Positions 43,080-52,600 of a stretch of DNA of 64,000 nt are shown in pieces. The notes below the pieces were generated by a model. That model searched no databases and had not been told where the DNA came from. It was given only the letters and a program-made list of their open reading frames with translations. Origin of the DNA: RGIG1959 sp045604545 (lineage in GTDB: Bacteria > Bacillota > Clostridia > Oscillospirales > Acutalibacteraceae); the NCBI GenBank assembly GCA_045604545.1, contig JAZUOG010000057.1, positions 26,444 to 90,443 of the forward strand, given 5' to 3'. Numbering within the stretch: the stretch's first letter is position 1; the number at the start of each line of letters is the position of its first letter. The position numbers and the translations under genes are program-made.

Positions 43080-43985
43080 ATGGCAAATTATGATGATGTC
43101 TTTAAGACACAACCCGGAGAAAAGACACCTCAGGATCCGCGTAAGCAACGACTCAGTCCCGATGAATGGGCGACGTTGCGCAAGCGTGAACGCGAGGACG
43201 CGTATGCACAGGCAGATCGAACGATGGATGACATTTCGATGGACGGTGAGAAGTTCCGTCAGTTCCTCGATGTCCAGTCGCGGTTTGAACGCTATTCGCC
43301 GACAAATGCGTTGCTGATCTTTGCCAACCGTCCCGATGCTACCCAGCTTCGCCATAAAAACGCCTGGAAAGAAAAAGGCATCCACGTGCGCGAGGGTGAA
43401 AAAGCGATGCCCATTCTGGAGCCGGGCAACAGCTATGAAAAAGCGGACAACAGTACCGGTGTGTATTACAACGTGAAATGGGTGTATGACATTTCACAGA
43501 CCGATGCCACACCCGAACAGCAACCGACCGTACACCGCGATCCCCGTCAACTGCTCACCGCCTTGATTTCCAAACGTCCCGTGCCGATTGAGCTCGTCAG
43601 CGAGCAACCGGGCGGTGCGATGTTTGATCCCGACAAGCAAACCATCTTCGTGCAAAAAGGGATGGAGGCGGACGATATCTTCCGTAGCGTGTCGATGGCA
43701 CTCGCTCATGCAGAGCTGGAAATGATCGCATCGGAGTATTCCAAAGAAAGCGCCGACTTCAAAGCCTACTGTGCGTCGTATATGCTGTGCAAGCAGTATG
43801 GCATCGACACGAAGGGGTATGCGTTTGCCAAACTGCCCGACGAGTTCACAAAAGCGGACACCAAAACGCGACGCATGGATCTCGGTGAAATGCGCGATGC
43901 TTTGCGCAGTATTTCCGGTCGTATGGCGAAGGCTCTCGAGCAGGACGCACCAAAACAACAACCCCCGCGTAAACAGGAGCGATGA
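43080..43985 (+). CDS. ArdC-like antirestriction/ssDNA-binding protein with degenerate zincin motif
   Basis: 301 aa. The N-terminal ArdC-type domain (FLDVQSRFERYSPTNALLIF, then GIHVREGEKAMPIL) is clear and resembles the start of the giant methylase-helicase. The C-terminal metalloprotease-like region reads ALAHAELEMIA rather than HExxH, so proteolysis is unlikely. ArdC proteins bind incoming single-stranded DNA and protect it from restriction. Confidence 0.8.
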   Translation: MANYDDVFKTQPGEKTPQDPRKQRLSPDEWATLRKREREDAYAQADRTMDDISMDGEKFRQFLDVQSRFERYSPTNALLIFANRPDATQLRHKNAWKEKGIHVREGEKAMPILEPGNSYEKADNSTGVYYNVKWVYDISQTDATPEQQPTVHRDPRQLLTALISKRPVPIELVSEQPGGAMFDPDKQTIFVQKGMEADDIFRSVSMALAHAELEMIASEYSKESADFKAYCASYMLCKQYGIDTKGYAFAKLPDEFTKADTKTRRMDLGEMRDALRSISGRMAKALEQDAPKQQPPRKQER

Positions 43986-43988
43986 GTG

Positions 43989-44174
43989 ATGGCAAAAGAA
44001 GAAAAGCGTGTCCTAACATTAGACACGCATCAGCACGGCGTGGTGATCAATGCACTCAACGATAAGCGAAATGATCTGATCCGTCAGAAGCAATCGACGG
44101 ATATCGTAGATGAAGTGTTGCTTATCGCATTGGATGCGCCGACAAAAAAGGTGCGTGATACCCGTGACCGTTAA
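43989..44174 (+). CDS. Small ICE protein upstream of virD4
   Basis: 61 aa from ATG 43989 (AGGAGC upstream), overlapping virD4 by 11 bp. Sequence such as LDTHQHGVVINALNDKRNDLI is helical and charged. A counterpart at this position is common in related elements; function unknown. Confidence 0.65.
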   Translation: MAKEEKRVLTLDTHQHGVVINALNDKRNDLIRQKQSTDIVDEVLLIALDAPTKKVRDTRDR

Positions 44175-45981
44175 AACAAAGGTTGTGGTATTCTCGCTCG
44201 GAATGATCCCCGTTGTGTGGGCGGCGTTGTTGGTCGCACCGCTACTCGACGGCGGTTTGGTGAAAATCGTGACCGAGTTTCCGCAGGTAATGGAGAACCC
44301 GTTTCATATTGTGTGGTGTAAGGACAGTTTGATGACTGTCCTTGTTTTTTTGCTCTCGTATGGCATGGGCATCGGGATTTACTATTCCACACGCCGTCAT
44401 TACCGCCGCGGTGAGGAACACGGCTCTGCCAAATGGGGTGACGCGTTGGCGCTGAATAAGAAATACCGTGCGAAGTCTCCGAGCCCTAACAAGATCTTCA
44501 CACAGAATGTGCGTATGGGACTCAATGGCAAGAAACACCGCCGTAATCTGAACACCGTTGTAGTCGGTGGTAGCGGCGCGGGTAAAACCCGATTCTTTGC
44601 CAAACCGTGTTTGTACGAAAGTTTCACGGCGGGCAAGGATGGTCTGTTTTCCTCGTTTGTGTGTTTGGATCCGAAAGGTGAATTGGTACGTGACGCCGGG
44701 CATTTGCTGGAAGAATGTGGCTACGAAATACGGGTGTTGGATCTTATCAATATGCATAAGAGCCATTGCTACAACCCGTTTGTGTACCTGCGCGATGACA
44801 ACGATGTTCAGCGCCTTGTGACTAACCTGTTCAAATCCACTACCCCGAAGGGGAGTCAAAGCAACGATCCCTTTTGGGATTCGGCCGCATCGATGCTGCT
44901 CATGGCGTTGGTGTTCTTTTTGCACTATGAAGCACCCGAGGAAGAACGCAATTTCCCGATGGTAATGGAACTGCTCCGTGCCGGTGAGGTAAAAGAGGAT
45001 GACGATTCGTATGAGTCGCCGCTGGATATTCTGTTCCAACGGCTCGAGATGAAAAATCCCGATCATATCGCCGTGAAGTATTACCGCGATTATCACAGCG
45101 GTAGTGCGAAAACACTCAAATCCATTCAGATCACCCTTGCCGCACGACTTGAGAAATTCAACCTCACGTCGCTTGTCAGCTTAACGGCAACCGATGAACT
45201 CGACTTGCCGAGCCTCGGTGAAAAGAAGGTGGCGTTGTTTGCGCTGATCCCCGACAATGACACCTCGTTCAATTTCTTAGTATCGATTTTATATACGCAA
45301 CTGTTTCAGCAGTTGTTCTACCTTGCCGACCACAAATACGGTGGGGCATTGCCCGTACCCGTTCATTTCTTGATGGACGAATTTGCAAACGTGTCGCTGC
45401 CCGATGATTTTGACAAGATCCTCTCCGTGATGCGTTCGCGTAATGTGTTTGTGTCGATCATCCTGCAGAACATCGCACAGTTGAAAGCGTTGTTTGAAAA
45501 ACAATGGGAATCCATTATGGGCAACTGTGACGAGTTTCTGTATCTCGGCGGCAACGAGCAAGGTACACACAAATATGTGTCCGAGCTTCTCGGCAAGGCA
45601 ACCATTGATACCAACACCTACGGCAAGAGCCGTGGACACAGCGGCAACTATTCCACCAACTATCAAAACGCAGGGCGCGAGCTGATGACACCTGATGAGG
45701 TGCGTATGCTCGACAACAGCAAAGCGTTGTTGTTTATCCGCGGTGAGTATCCCGTGATGGATGATAAGTTTGATATTCTCAAACATCCCGGTGTGTCGCT
45801 GACACCCGACGGCGGGGCAAAGCCGTATCTGCACGGGCAAGCCGAAGCGGCGGTGGCACAACTGACATGGTGGCGTGTGCCGACATCACAAGCCGCCGAA
45901 ACGGAAGAACCCGACAATGCGGACAACGAGTATGAATTGTTGTCCAATGACGAACTGGAAGCTATATTTTTATCTGACTGA
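44164..45981 (+). CDS. virD4: VirD4/TraG-type coupling protein
   Basis: 605 aa from GTG 44164 (AAAGGTG upstream). Two N-terminal membrane segments (about 5-30 and 55-75), Walker A GGSGAGKT (about 138-145), LDPKGELV, and Walker B FLMDEFAN. Near the end is the VirD4-typical MTPDEVRMLDNSKALLFIRG. It recruits the relaxase-DNA complex to the channel at the membrane. Confidence 0.92.
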   Translation: MTVKTKVVVFSLGMIPVVWAALLVAPLLDGGLVKIVTEFPQVMENPFHIVWCKDSLMTVLVFLLSYGMGIGIYYSTRRHYRRGEEHGSAKWGDALALNKKYRAKSPSPNKIFTQNVRMGLNGKKHRRNLNTVVVGGSGAGKTRFFAKPCLYESFTAGKDGLFSSFVCLDPKGELVRDAGHLLEECGYEIRVLDLINMHKSHCYNPFVYLRDDNDVQRLVTNLFKSTTPKGSQSNDPFWDSAASMLLMALVFFLHYEAPEEERNFPMVMELLRAGEVKEDDDSYESPLDILFQRLEMKNPDHIAVKYYRDYHSGSAKTLKSIQITLAARLEKFNLTSLVSLTATDELDLPSLGEKKVALFALIPDNDTSFNFLVSILYTQLFQQLFYLADHKYGGALPVPVHFLMDEFANVSLPDDFDKILSVMRSRNVFVSIILQNIAQLKALFEKQWESIMGNCDEFLYLGGNEQGTHKYVSELLGKATIDTNTYGKSRGHSGNYSTNYQNAGRELMTPDEVRMLDNSKALLFIRGEYPVMDDKFDILKHPGVSLTPDGGAKPYLHGQAEAAVAQLTWWRVPTSQAAETEEPDNADNEYELLSNDELEAIFLSD

Positions 45982-45996
45982 TTGGAGGAAATCACT

Positions 45997-46338
45997 ATGA
46001 AACAAAAGAATAAGAAAATCACATCACCGCTGACTCTCAGCCGTAAAAGCCGTAAGCTGTTCGGTGTGTATGCGGCGGTGGTGCTGTTGCTGTGCATCAG
46101 CGTCTTTCCCGTGTCGGCGGCAACAAGTGATCCGCTGACGGTGGTTAATAACCTGTCCACCTTTATCTTTGCGCTTATTCGCGGTATCGGTCTGATCTTG
46201 CTCGGCTGGGGCATTGTGCAAGTCGGTATGTCGCTCAAATCGCACGATCCTTCGCAAAGAGCCAACGGCTTTTTGACGCTCGCAGGCGGTGTGGTCATCA
46301 CCTTTGCTAAAGAGATTTTGGATCTTATCACCGCGTAA
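45997..46338 (+). CDS. Maff2-family membrane protein
   Basis: 113 aa from ATG 45997 (TTGGAGGAA upstream). A signal-like first helix ends VSAATS; two further hydrophobic stretches flank the loop SLKSHDPSQRANGF. This is the small Maff2 protein of ICE conjugation clusters, similar in size and topology to VirB2-type pilins. Followed by a terminator, which would favour its expression over downstream genes. Confidence 0.8.
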   Translation: MKQKNKKITSPLTLSRKSRKLFGVYAAVVLLLCISVFPVSAATSDPLTVVNNLSTFIFALIRGIGLILLGWGIVQVGMSLKSHDPSQRANGFLTLAGGVVITFAKEILDLITA

Positions 46339-46349
46339 TCTCAGTATGG

Positions 46350-46386
46350 AAAACGGGACGAAACCACGGCGTTTCGTCCCGCTTTT
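46350..46386 (+). terminator. Hairpin attenuator between Maff2 and TrbL-like genes
   Basis: 11-bp stem CGGGACGAAAC / GTTTCGTCCCG with AAAA and CTTTT flanks, within an otherwise continuous conjugation operon. Confidence 0.7.
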
Positions 46387-46407
46387 CGCTGAAAGGAGGG
46401 TTAAATA

Positions 46408-47244
46408 ATGTCTGACAACTGGGTTGTACAGAATCTTGAAAATGCGCTGGACACATGGAACAGTAAATTGGCAGAGATATGGACACTGGTATTGCAATCC
46501 CCTGAAGAATTTAAGGGTGGTGCCATTTGGAATGTCATTCAAAACATTCACGCGACGGTGCAAGGAATCGGACTGGCACTTGTGGTGCTGTTCTTTGTAA
46601 TCGGTGTCATGAAAACGTGCGGTTCGTTTGCTGAACTCAAAAAGCCGGAAGTCGCGATCAAGATGTTCATCCGCTTTGCGCTTGCCAAAGGTGTTGTCAC
46701 CTACGGCTTGGAGCTGATGATCGCGCTCTTTTCCATTGTTCAGGGCTTGATCGTTCAAATTATGAACGCGGCAGGACTCGGAAGCGTCGGCTACACAACA
46801 CTTCCTTCTGAAATCGTGCAAGCCATTGAGGATTGCGGGTTCTTTGAAAGCATCCCCTTGTGGGCGGTGACGTTGATCGGCGGCTTGGTGGTCACGATAC
46901 TGTCGTTCATTATGATTTTGACGGTATACGGACGATTCTTCAAGCTGTATATCTACACCGCCATCGCACCCGTACCGCTGTCCACCTTTGCGGGCGAGCC
47001 GACGCAGAGTGTCGGTAAATCGTTTATTAAAGGCTATGCGGCGGTGTGCTTGGAAGGAGCGATTATTGTCCTTGCATGTATCATCTTCTCGCTGTTCGCT
47101 TCGTCACCGCCGTCGATCGATACCAGCGCGGCGGCTGTGACACAGGTGTGGAGTTATATCGGCGAATTGACCTTCAATTTGTTGGTGCTCGTCGGCACGA
47201 TCAAAATGTCCGACCGCTTGGTACGCGAGATGATGGGACTGTAA
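46408..47244 (+). CDS. TrbL/VirB6-like conjugation membrane protein
   Basis: 278 aa with about six membrane segments, including GLALVVLFFVIGVMKTC and TLIGGLVVTILSFIMILTVY, and the conserved-looking YIYTAIAPVPLSTFAGE. Fits the channel-forming polytopic subunit at this position. AAAGGAGGG upstream. Confidence 0.82.
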   Translation: MSDNWVVQNLENALDTWNSKLAEIWTLVLQSPEEFKGGAIWNVIQNIHATVQGIGLALVVLFFVIGVMKTCGSFAELKKPEVAIKMFIRFALAKGVVTYGLELMIALFSIVQGLIVQIMNAAGLGSVGYTTLPSEIVQAIEDCGFFESIPLWAVTLIGGLVVTILSFIMILTVYGRFFKLYIYTAIAPVPLSTFAGEPTQSVGKSFIKGYAAVCLEGAIIVLACIIFSLFASSPPSIDTSAAAVTQVWSYIGELTFNLLVLVGTIKMSDRLVREMMGL

Positions 47245-47264
47245 TGTAACGAAAGGAGTATGAC

Positions 47265-47630
47265 ATGGAAGTACGAATCAACAAAGAAATCCGTGAGTAT
47301 ACGGAAAATATGTTTTTCGGCTTATCGCTTCGCCAGTTTATCTGTGCGGTGATGGCGTGTGGTGTGGCGGTGCTGATCTATTTTCTGTTTTATAAGACGG
47401 TGCATCTCGAATGGCTTTCGTGGATGTGTATGCTGGGTGCGACACCGTTTGCGCTGATGGGATTTGTGAAATACCACGGTATGACCGCCGAGCAGTTTGC
47501 GTGGGCGTGGATCAAGTCGGAATTTCTGATGCCCAAACGCCTGACATTTCGTTCGTCAACACTCTACTATGATTCCCACAAAGAGGTGTATGCCGCGATG
47601 ACAAAGGAGGTATTGAAACAGCATGATTAA
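47265..47630 (+). CDS. PrgI/VirB3-like protein
   Basis: 121 aa. Starts MEVRINKEIREYTENMFFGL, the PrgI pattern, with two adjacent membrane helices (residues 22-65). It anchors VirB4 to the membrane in Gram-positive type IV systems; the gene overlaps virB4 by 8 bp. Confidence 0.85.
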   Translation: MEVRINKEIREYTENMFFGLSLRQFICAVMACGVAVLIYFLFYKTVHLEWLSWMCMLGATPFALMGFVKYHGMTAEQFAWAWIKSEFLMPKRLTFRSSTLYYDSHKEVYAAMTKEVLKQHD

Positions 47631-49950
47631 ATCATTGAATGCGATTATTCGCCAAGACCAAGAAAAACTTCGTATTCCGCGCAGTGTGCAGGATGCCATC
47701 CCCGTGCGCACGATATGGAAAAACGGTATTTTCCTTGTCGGCAACAACAAGTACAGCAAAACCTTTCAGTTTACCGATATCAACTACGGTACGGCGAGCG
47801 ATGAGGACAAGAAAACGATGTTTCTTGCGTACAGCGAACTGCTCAATTCCTTTGACAGTAACGCTACAACAAAAATCACTGTTGTGACGCGCAAGCTGAA
47901 CAAACGGGATTTTGAGCGTGACCTGTTGATGCCGATGATGAACGATGGTAAGGATCACCTGCGGCAAGAGTATAACAATATGTTGCTGGAGATTGCCAAT
48001 AGCTCCACCTGCTTGATCCGCGATATGTATATCACCGTGTCGGTGGTTCGTAAGAACTACGAAGATGCTCGCAACTATTTTGCGCGCGTGGGCGCAGAAT
48101 TGTCGATGCACCTCTCGCGGCTTGGTTCACGGTATCGGGAACTGGATGCGATGGATCGCTTGAAGATCCTGCACGACTTCTACCGTCCCGGAGAAGAAGC
48201 CGATTTTTGCTTTGATCTTGAGCAGAGCATGAAGAAAGGGCATAGCTTTAAGGACTATATCTGTCCCGACAGTATGGAGATCGAAAAAGACCATTTCAAG
48301 ATCGGCGAACGGTACGGCCGCGTGATGTATTTGAAGGAATACGCATCGTATCTCAAAGATGATTTTGTAACGGAACTGTGCAACACCGACCGTCCGATTA
48401 TGATGTCTATTGACATCATTCCCGTACCGACCGATGAAGCGGTACGCGAGGGTGAAAGTCGTTTGCTCGGTGTGGAGCGCAATGTGGTCGATTATCTGCG
48501 CAAGCAACAGAACAACAACAATTTTTCGGGTAGTATTCCGTACGATCTCGAAAAGCAACGTGCGGAAATGAAAGAGTTTCTTGACGATCTCACAAGCCGC
48601 GATCAGCGGATGATGTTTGCTAACCTCACCTATGTGCATACGGCAGACACCAAAGAACAGCTCGATCAGGATACCGAAAATATCCAAACCTTTGCCCGTC
48701 AGCGGATGTGCCAGATGGCGACACTCAAATTCCAACAGCTTGACGGCTTGAATACCGTATTGCCGATCGGTGTACGGAAAATCCCTGTTCTGCGTACCTT
48801 GACAACCGAAAGCCTTGCCGTACTGATGCCGTTTCGTGTTCAGGAAATTATGGACACGGGCGGCATTTTTTACGGTGTCAATGCCATTTCGGGGAATTTG
48901 ATTTTGTGCAACAAAGCCAACCTGCTCAACCAATCCGCGTTTATTCTCGGTGTTCCCGGCAGCGGCAAATCCTTTGCCGTGAAACTGCTGATTGTGATTT
49001 TGGCACTTGCCACAAAAGACCATATTCTGGCGTGCGATCCCGAAGGCGAATACGGTAATTTGATACGGGCGCTCGGTGGTGAGGTAATCTGCATTTCGGC
49101 AAGCAGTCCGCACCATATCAATGCGATGGATATGGTCGAAGGGTACGGCGACGGCGGCAATCCCGTGGTGGATAAATCGGAGTTCGTTTTGTCGCTGTTT
49201 GAACAGCTCGATCCGCGCGGTATTGATCCTCGTGAGAAATCCATTATCGACCGCTGTGTAGATATGATCTACCGTGAGTTCAAAAACGGCGGTCCCGTGC
49301 CGACGTTGTGTACACTGCGCGAAAAGTTGCTTGAACAGCCGGAGGAAGAAGCACAGAGCTTGGCGCTTTCGCTGGAACTGTTTACGGCAGGCAGTTTGAA
49401 CGCCTTTGCACACGAAACCAATGTGGATACGCAAAACCGTATCGTTGTGTACGATATCCACGATCTCGGGCGACAGCTTAAAACAATGGGCTTGCTTGTC
49501 ATTACCGATGCGATGATCAACCGCGTCACCGAAAACTGGCGCAAGGGTATCCGCACCCATATCATCATCGATGAGTTCCATGTGGTGTTCGAAAACGAGC
49601 ACTCGGCGGAGTTTTTCTCGTCAGCGTGGCGTCGGTTTCGTAAGCGTAACGCACATCCGACAGCGATCACACAGAATGTCGAATATCTGCTCGACTCCGT
49701 AGAAGCCAGCACGATGCTCTCCAACTCGGAGTTTATTATGATGCTCAATCAAGCGGCGAGTGACCGCGAAAAGCTCGCCGAAAAGCTCAACATCTCAAAA
49801 GATCAGCTTGGGTATATCACGAACGCCGAAGCGGGTTCGGGTTTGATCCGCTATGGTAGTGCGCTTGTGCCGTTCAAAAACAAATTCCCGAAAAACACCG
49901 AGCTGTATCGGTTGATGACCACGAAGCCCGGCGAAACACTACACCAATAA
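47623..49950 (+). CDS. virB4: VirB4-type conjugation ATPase
   Basis: 775 aa. Walker A GVPGSGKS (443-450), Walker B IIIDEFHVVF and the downstream TQNVEYLL motif. Energises pilin/channel assembly on the cytoplasmic face. Normal family length and gene order (PrgI, VirB4). Confidence 0.92.
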   Translation: MIKSLNAIIRQDQEKLRIPRSVQDAIPVRTIWKNGIFLVGNNKYSKTFQFTDINYGTASDEDKKTMFLAYSELLNSFDSNATTKITVVTRKLNKRDFERDLLMPMMNDGKDHLRQEYNNMLLEIANSSTCLIRDMYITVSVVRKNYEDARNYFARVGAELSMHLSRLGSRYRELDAMDRLKILHDFYRPGEEADFCFDLEQSMKKGHSFKDYICPDSMEIEKDHFKIGERYGRVMYLKEYASYLKDDFVTELCNTDRPIMMSIDIIPVPTDEAVREGESRLLGVERNVVDYLRKQQNNNNFSGSIPYDLEKQRAEMKEFLDDLTSRDQRMMFANLTYVHTADTKEQLDQDTENIQTFARQRMCQMATLKFQQLDGLNTVLPIGVRKIPVLRTLTTESLAVLMPFRVQEIMDTGGIFYGVNAISGNLILCNKANLLNQSAFILGVPGSGKSFAVKLLIVILALATKDHILACDPEGEYGNLIRALGGEVICISASSPHHINAMDMVEGYGDGGNPVVDKSEFVLSLFEQLDPRGIDPREKSIIDRCVDMIYREFKNGGPVPTLCTLREKLLEQPEEEAQSLALSLELFTAGSLNAFAHETNVDTQNRIVVYDIHDLGRQLKTMGLLVITDAMINRVTENWRKGIRTHIIIDEFHVVFENEHSAEFFSSAWRRFRKRNAHPTAITQNVEYLLDSVEASTMLSNSEFIMMLNQAASDREKLAEKLNISKDQLGYITNAEAGSGLIRYGSALVPFKNKFPKNTELYRLMTTKPGETLHQ

Positions 49951-49964
49951 GGAGGTAACGAACA

Positions 49965-50726
49965 ATGGAAATGCAAGTGAAGAAACTGTCGGATGTGCCG
50001 GAGATCAAGGAGCTGCTCCGTGTACTGCAAGAAAACGGACTCTTGAAAGAAGAATCCGAAGTGAAAAGTCTTGTGGACTATATCGAGGCGATGGAAACCA
50101 AACTCGGCGATATGAGTCAGGAGCTTTCCGATATGCACCTGCAGGTCAAAGATATCCGCGATCACACCATCCGCGCAAAATGTACCGAACTGCTCGGCAA
50201 AGCGGAAGAAACGCTCAAGCAGGCAAAGCAAGCGGTAGTTTCGTGCAAAAACAACCTGATTGCTTCGGCAAAATCCGCGCTCACCGCCTTTAAGGAAAAA
50301 GGCAAAGGTGCGCTGGTGTCGGCGGTGAACGCGATGAAGATCCCGTCGGCACTCGAACACCTCAAGAACGGATTCCAAAAAGCATCCGAATCGATGCGTG
50401 CACACGCAGGCAAATTGGATGCGGTACGCGAGGAACTGCACGGTGTCGGGGTGCATTTGAAGAACGCGGGACGAGCCTTGCTCGGCAAGCCGACCAAAGA
50501 GAGCGATCAACTCAAAGCGGACAAAGGTGTGCTCGCAAAACTTCGTAACCTGTTGCAGAAATCGGCATCAGGACTGGAAAGCATGGGCAACGATGCCGCG
50601 TCGTTGTCTACCCGTTTGCGTGAGAGCCATGAGCGACGCCAATCGGTGAAATCCGATCTGAACGATCTCAAAGCGGTGCGTCATGATAAAGGTACACCGC
50701 CGCTTGCTAAAGAAGTCGCCCGATAA
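49965..50726 (+). CDS. Coiled-coil ICE protein (DUF6674-like)
   Basis: 253 aa, almost wholly helical, starting MEMQVKKLSDVPEIKELLRV with heptad-like segments. Found between VirB4 and the CHAP hydrolase in related elements. No enzymatic motif. GGAGGTAACG upstream. Confidence 0.7.
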   Translation: MEMQVKKLSDVPEIKELLRVLQENGLLKEESEVKSLVDYIEAMETKLGDMSQELSDMHLQVKDIRDHTIRAKCTELLGKAEETLKQAKQAVVSCKNNLIASAKSALTAFKEKGKGALVSAVNAMKIPSALEHLKNGFQKASESMRAHAGKLDAVREELHGVGVHLKNAGRALLGKPTKESDQLKADKGVLAKLRNLLQKSASGLESMGNDAASLSTRLRESHERRQSVKSDLNDLKAVRHDKGTPPLAKEVAR

Positions 50727-50738
50727 GAGGTGTGCTGT

Positions 50739-52508
50739 ATGGGAGTAATTAAGACAAGGGAGGTGGTGAAAGGCACGGTCAAGACACTTGACCGTGCCGC
50801 CATCGCCGCAGATCGTGTGCGCTCGGCAACGATACGCACCAAAGAATCTGCCGAAAACAGCACATCGGCAAACGAAGCTTCTCCCGAAGAATACGGTGCA
50901 AATCGCGTGGAAAATACCACAAGACGTGTGGTACACGAAGGGGTACACCAACTGAAAAAAAGAGGTTCCCGCGGCGGTCGAGATGTGCGCAAGAGCGTGG
51001 ATAAAATGAAAGAAGGTGTCGATGATCTCAAAGAGGTCAAAGACACAGTTTCAAAAAAGTGGAAATCCCGCAAAGCGGCGAAATCCGCCAAGCAAACCGC
51101 CAAAGGAACCAAGTCAACCGCAAAGGGCACAGCCAAAACAACACAGGCGACCGGAAAAGGTACGATCAAAACGGCGCAGGCAACAGGAAAAGGCACCGTC
51201 AAAACCGCGCAAGCCACGGGTAAAGGCGCGGTGAAAGCCGCACAGAAAGGCGTCAAGACGGCACAGCAAACAGGCAAAGCCGCTGTAAAAACGGCGAAAG
51301 CATCCGCCAAAGCCGCCAAAGCGGCGGCGAAGGCAGCAGCAAAAGCGGCACAAGCCGCGGCACGAGCCGCAAAGGTGGCCGCGAAAGCGACCATTGCCGC
51401 TATCAAGATCGCGGTGAAAGTTGTCATTGCGCTCGTTAAAATGGCGATTGCCGCTGTTAAAGGATTGGTGGCGCTGATCGCCGCAGGCGGTTGGGTAGCC
51501 GTTGTGATTATCATAGTTATTTGTTTGATTGCGCTCATTGTCGGAGGGTGCTTCGGTATCTTTTTCAGCGGTGAAGATAGCGGAACGGGGCAAACAATGC
51601 AAACCGCGGTGCAGGATATTAACGGCGAATACCAATCAAGAATTGACGAGATCATTTCCGGCAACTCACACGATGAATTGGAAATGTCGGGTGCTACTGC
51701 CGCGTGGAAGAATGTGCTTGCTGTCTACGCCGTTAAAGTGACGACCGATGAAACCAACGCCCAAGAGGTGGCGACTATGGACGATGCGAAGAAGGATATT
51801 CTGATGGATATTTTTTGGGATATGAACACCATATCTCACCGCAAAGAGACCGTTGTCGAGACGGTGGTCGAATATGTGACGGACTCGTATGGTAATGTCA
51901 CCGAGGTGGAGAGCGAGGTAGAAACAAAGTATCTCTATATTACCGTTTCCCACAAGACACCCGAAGAAATGGCGGAAATGTACGGCTTTAACGAGGATCA
52001 GACACAGCAACTTCGTGAACTGCTTGCCGCCGAAAATGACGAGCTGTGGAGCGCCGCAACCTACGGTATCCATGCAGGGGATGAGCAGATCGTATCGGTT
52101 GCATTGTCGCAGGTCGGCAACATCGGTGGTCAACCGTATTGGTCATGGTATGGTTTTCCGTCGCGTGTGGAATGGTGCGCTTGTTTTGTGAGCTGGTGCG
52201 CTAATGAGTGCGGGTATCTCGACTCGAATGTGATACCGAAATTTGCCGGATGTGATTACGGTATGAACTGGTTCAAGGATCGCGGGTATTGGGCGGATTG
52301 CGGAGCCGAACCGACCACCGGAATGATTATCTTTTTCGATTGGATGAAAGACGGACAGGACGGTAGTCCTGATCACGTCGGTATTGTCCAAAAGGTCGAG
52401 AACGGGATTGTATACACGATCGAGGGCAACTCGGGGGATAGCTGTCGGATCAACCAATACAGCATTTCCAACAACGAAATCCTCGGATACGGCATTCCGC
52501 AGTATTAA
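50739..52508 (+). CDS. CD1108-type membrane protein with CHAP peptidoglycan hydrolase domain
   Basis: 589 aa from ATG 50739 (AAGAGG upstream). Residues about 110-230 are Lys/Ala/Thr-rich, with repeated ATGKGTVKTAQ-type units merging into an alanine-rich helix. A membrane segment (VVIIIVICLIALIVGGCFGI, about 250-270) follows, then a linker and a C-terminal CHAP domain with EWCACFVSWC (C480 or C482) and PDHVGIV (His about 546). Acts outside to open the wall for the mating channel; counterpart of VirB1-type enzymes. Confidence 0.85.
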   Translation: MGVIKTREVVKGTVKTLDRAAIAADRVRSATIRTKESAENSTSANEASPEEYGANRVENTTRRVVHEGVHQLKKRGSRGGRDVRKSVDKMKEGVDDLKEVKDTVSKKWKSRKAAKSAKQTAKGTKSTAKGTAKTTQATGKGTIKTAQATGKGTVKTAQATGKGAVKAAQKGVKTAQQTGKAAVKTAKASAKAAKAAAKAAAKAAQAAARAAKVAAKATIAAIKIAVKVVIALVKMAIAAVKGLVALIAAGGWVAVVIIIVICLIALIVGGCFGIFFSGEDSGTGQTMQTAVQDINGEYQSRIDEIISGNSHDELEMSGATAAWKNVLAVYAVKVTTDETNAQEVATMDDAKKDILMDIFWDMNTISHRKETVVETVVEYVTDSYGNVTEVESEVETKYLYITVSHKTPEEMAEMYGFNEDQTQQLRELLAAENDELWSAATYGIHAGDEQIVSVALSQVGNIGGQPYWSWYGFPSRVEWCACFVSWCANECGYLDSNVIPKFAGCDYGMNWFKDRGYWADCGAEPTTGMIIFFDWMKDGQDGSPDHVGIVQKVENGIVYTIEGNSGDSCRINQYSISNNEILGYGIPQY

Positions 52509-52514
52509 GAAAAT

Positions 52515-52548
52515 AGCAACGGCCGAGGAGTAATCCTCGACCGTTGCT
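52515..52548 (+). terminator. Hairpin at the end of the conjugation operon
   Basis: AGCAACGG/CCGTTGCT plus CGAGGA/TCCTCG with one mismatch; no long T run. Confidence 0.6.
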
Positions 52549-52600
52549 GTATGGGATGGGTTCAACAAAAACTTGTAGTAATCAAAAGGAGAGAATTATT

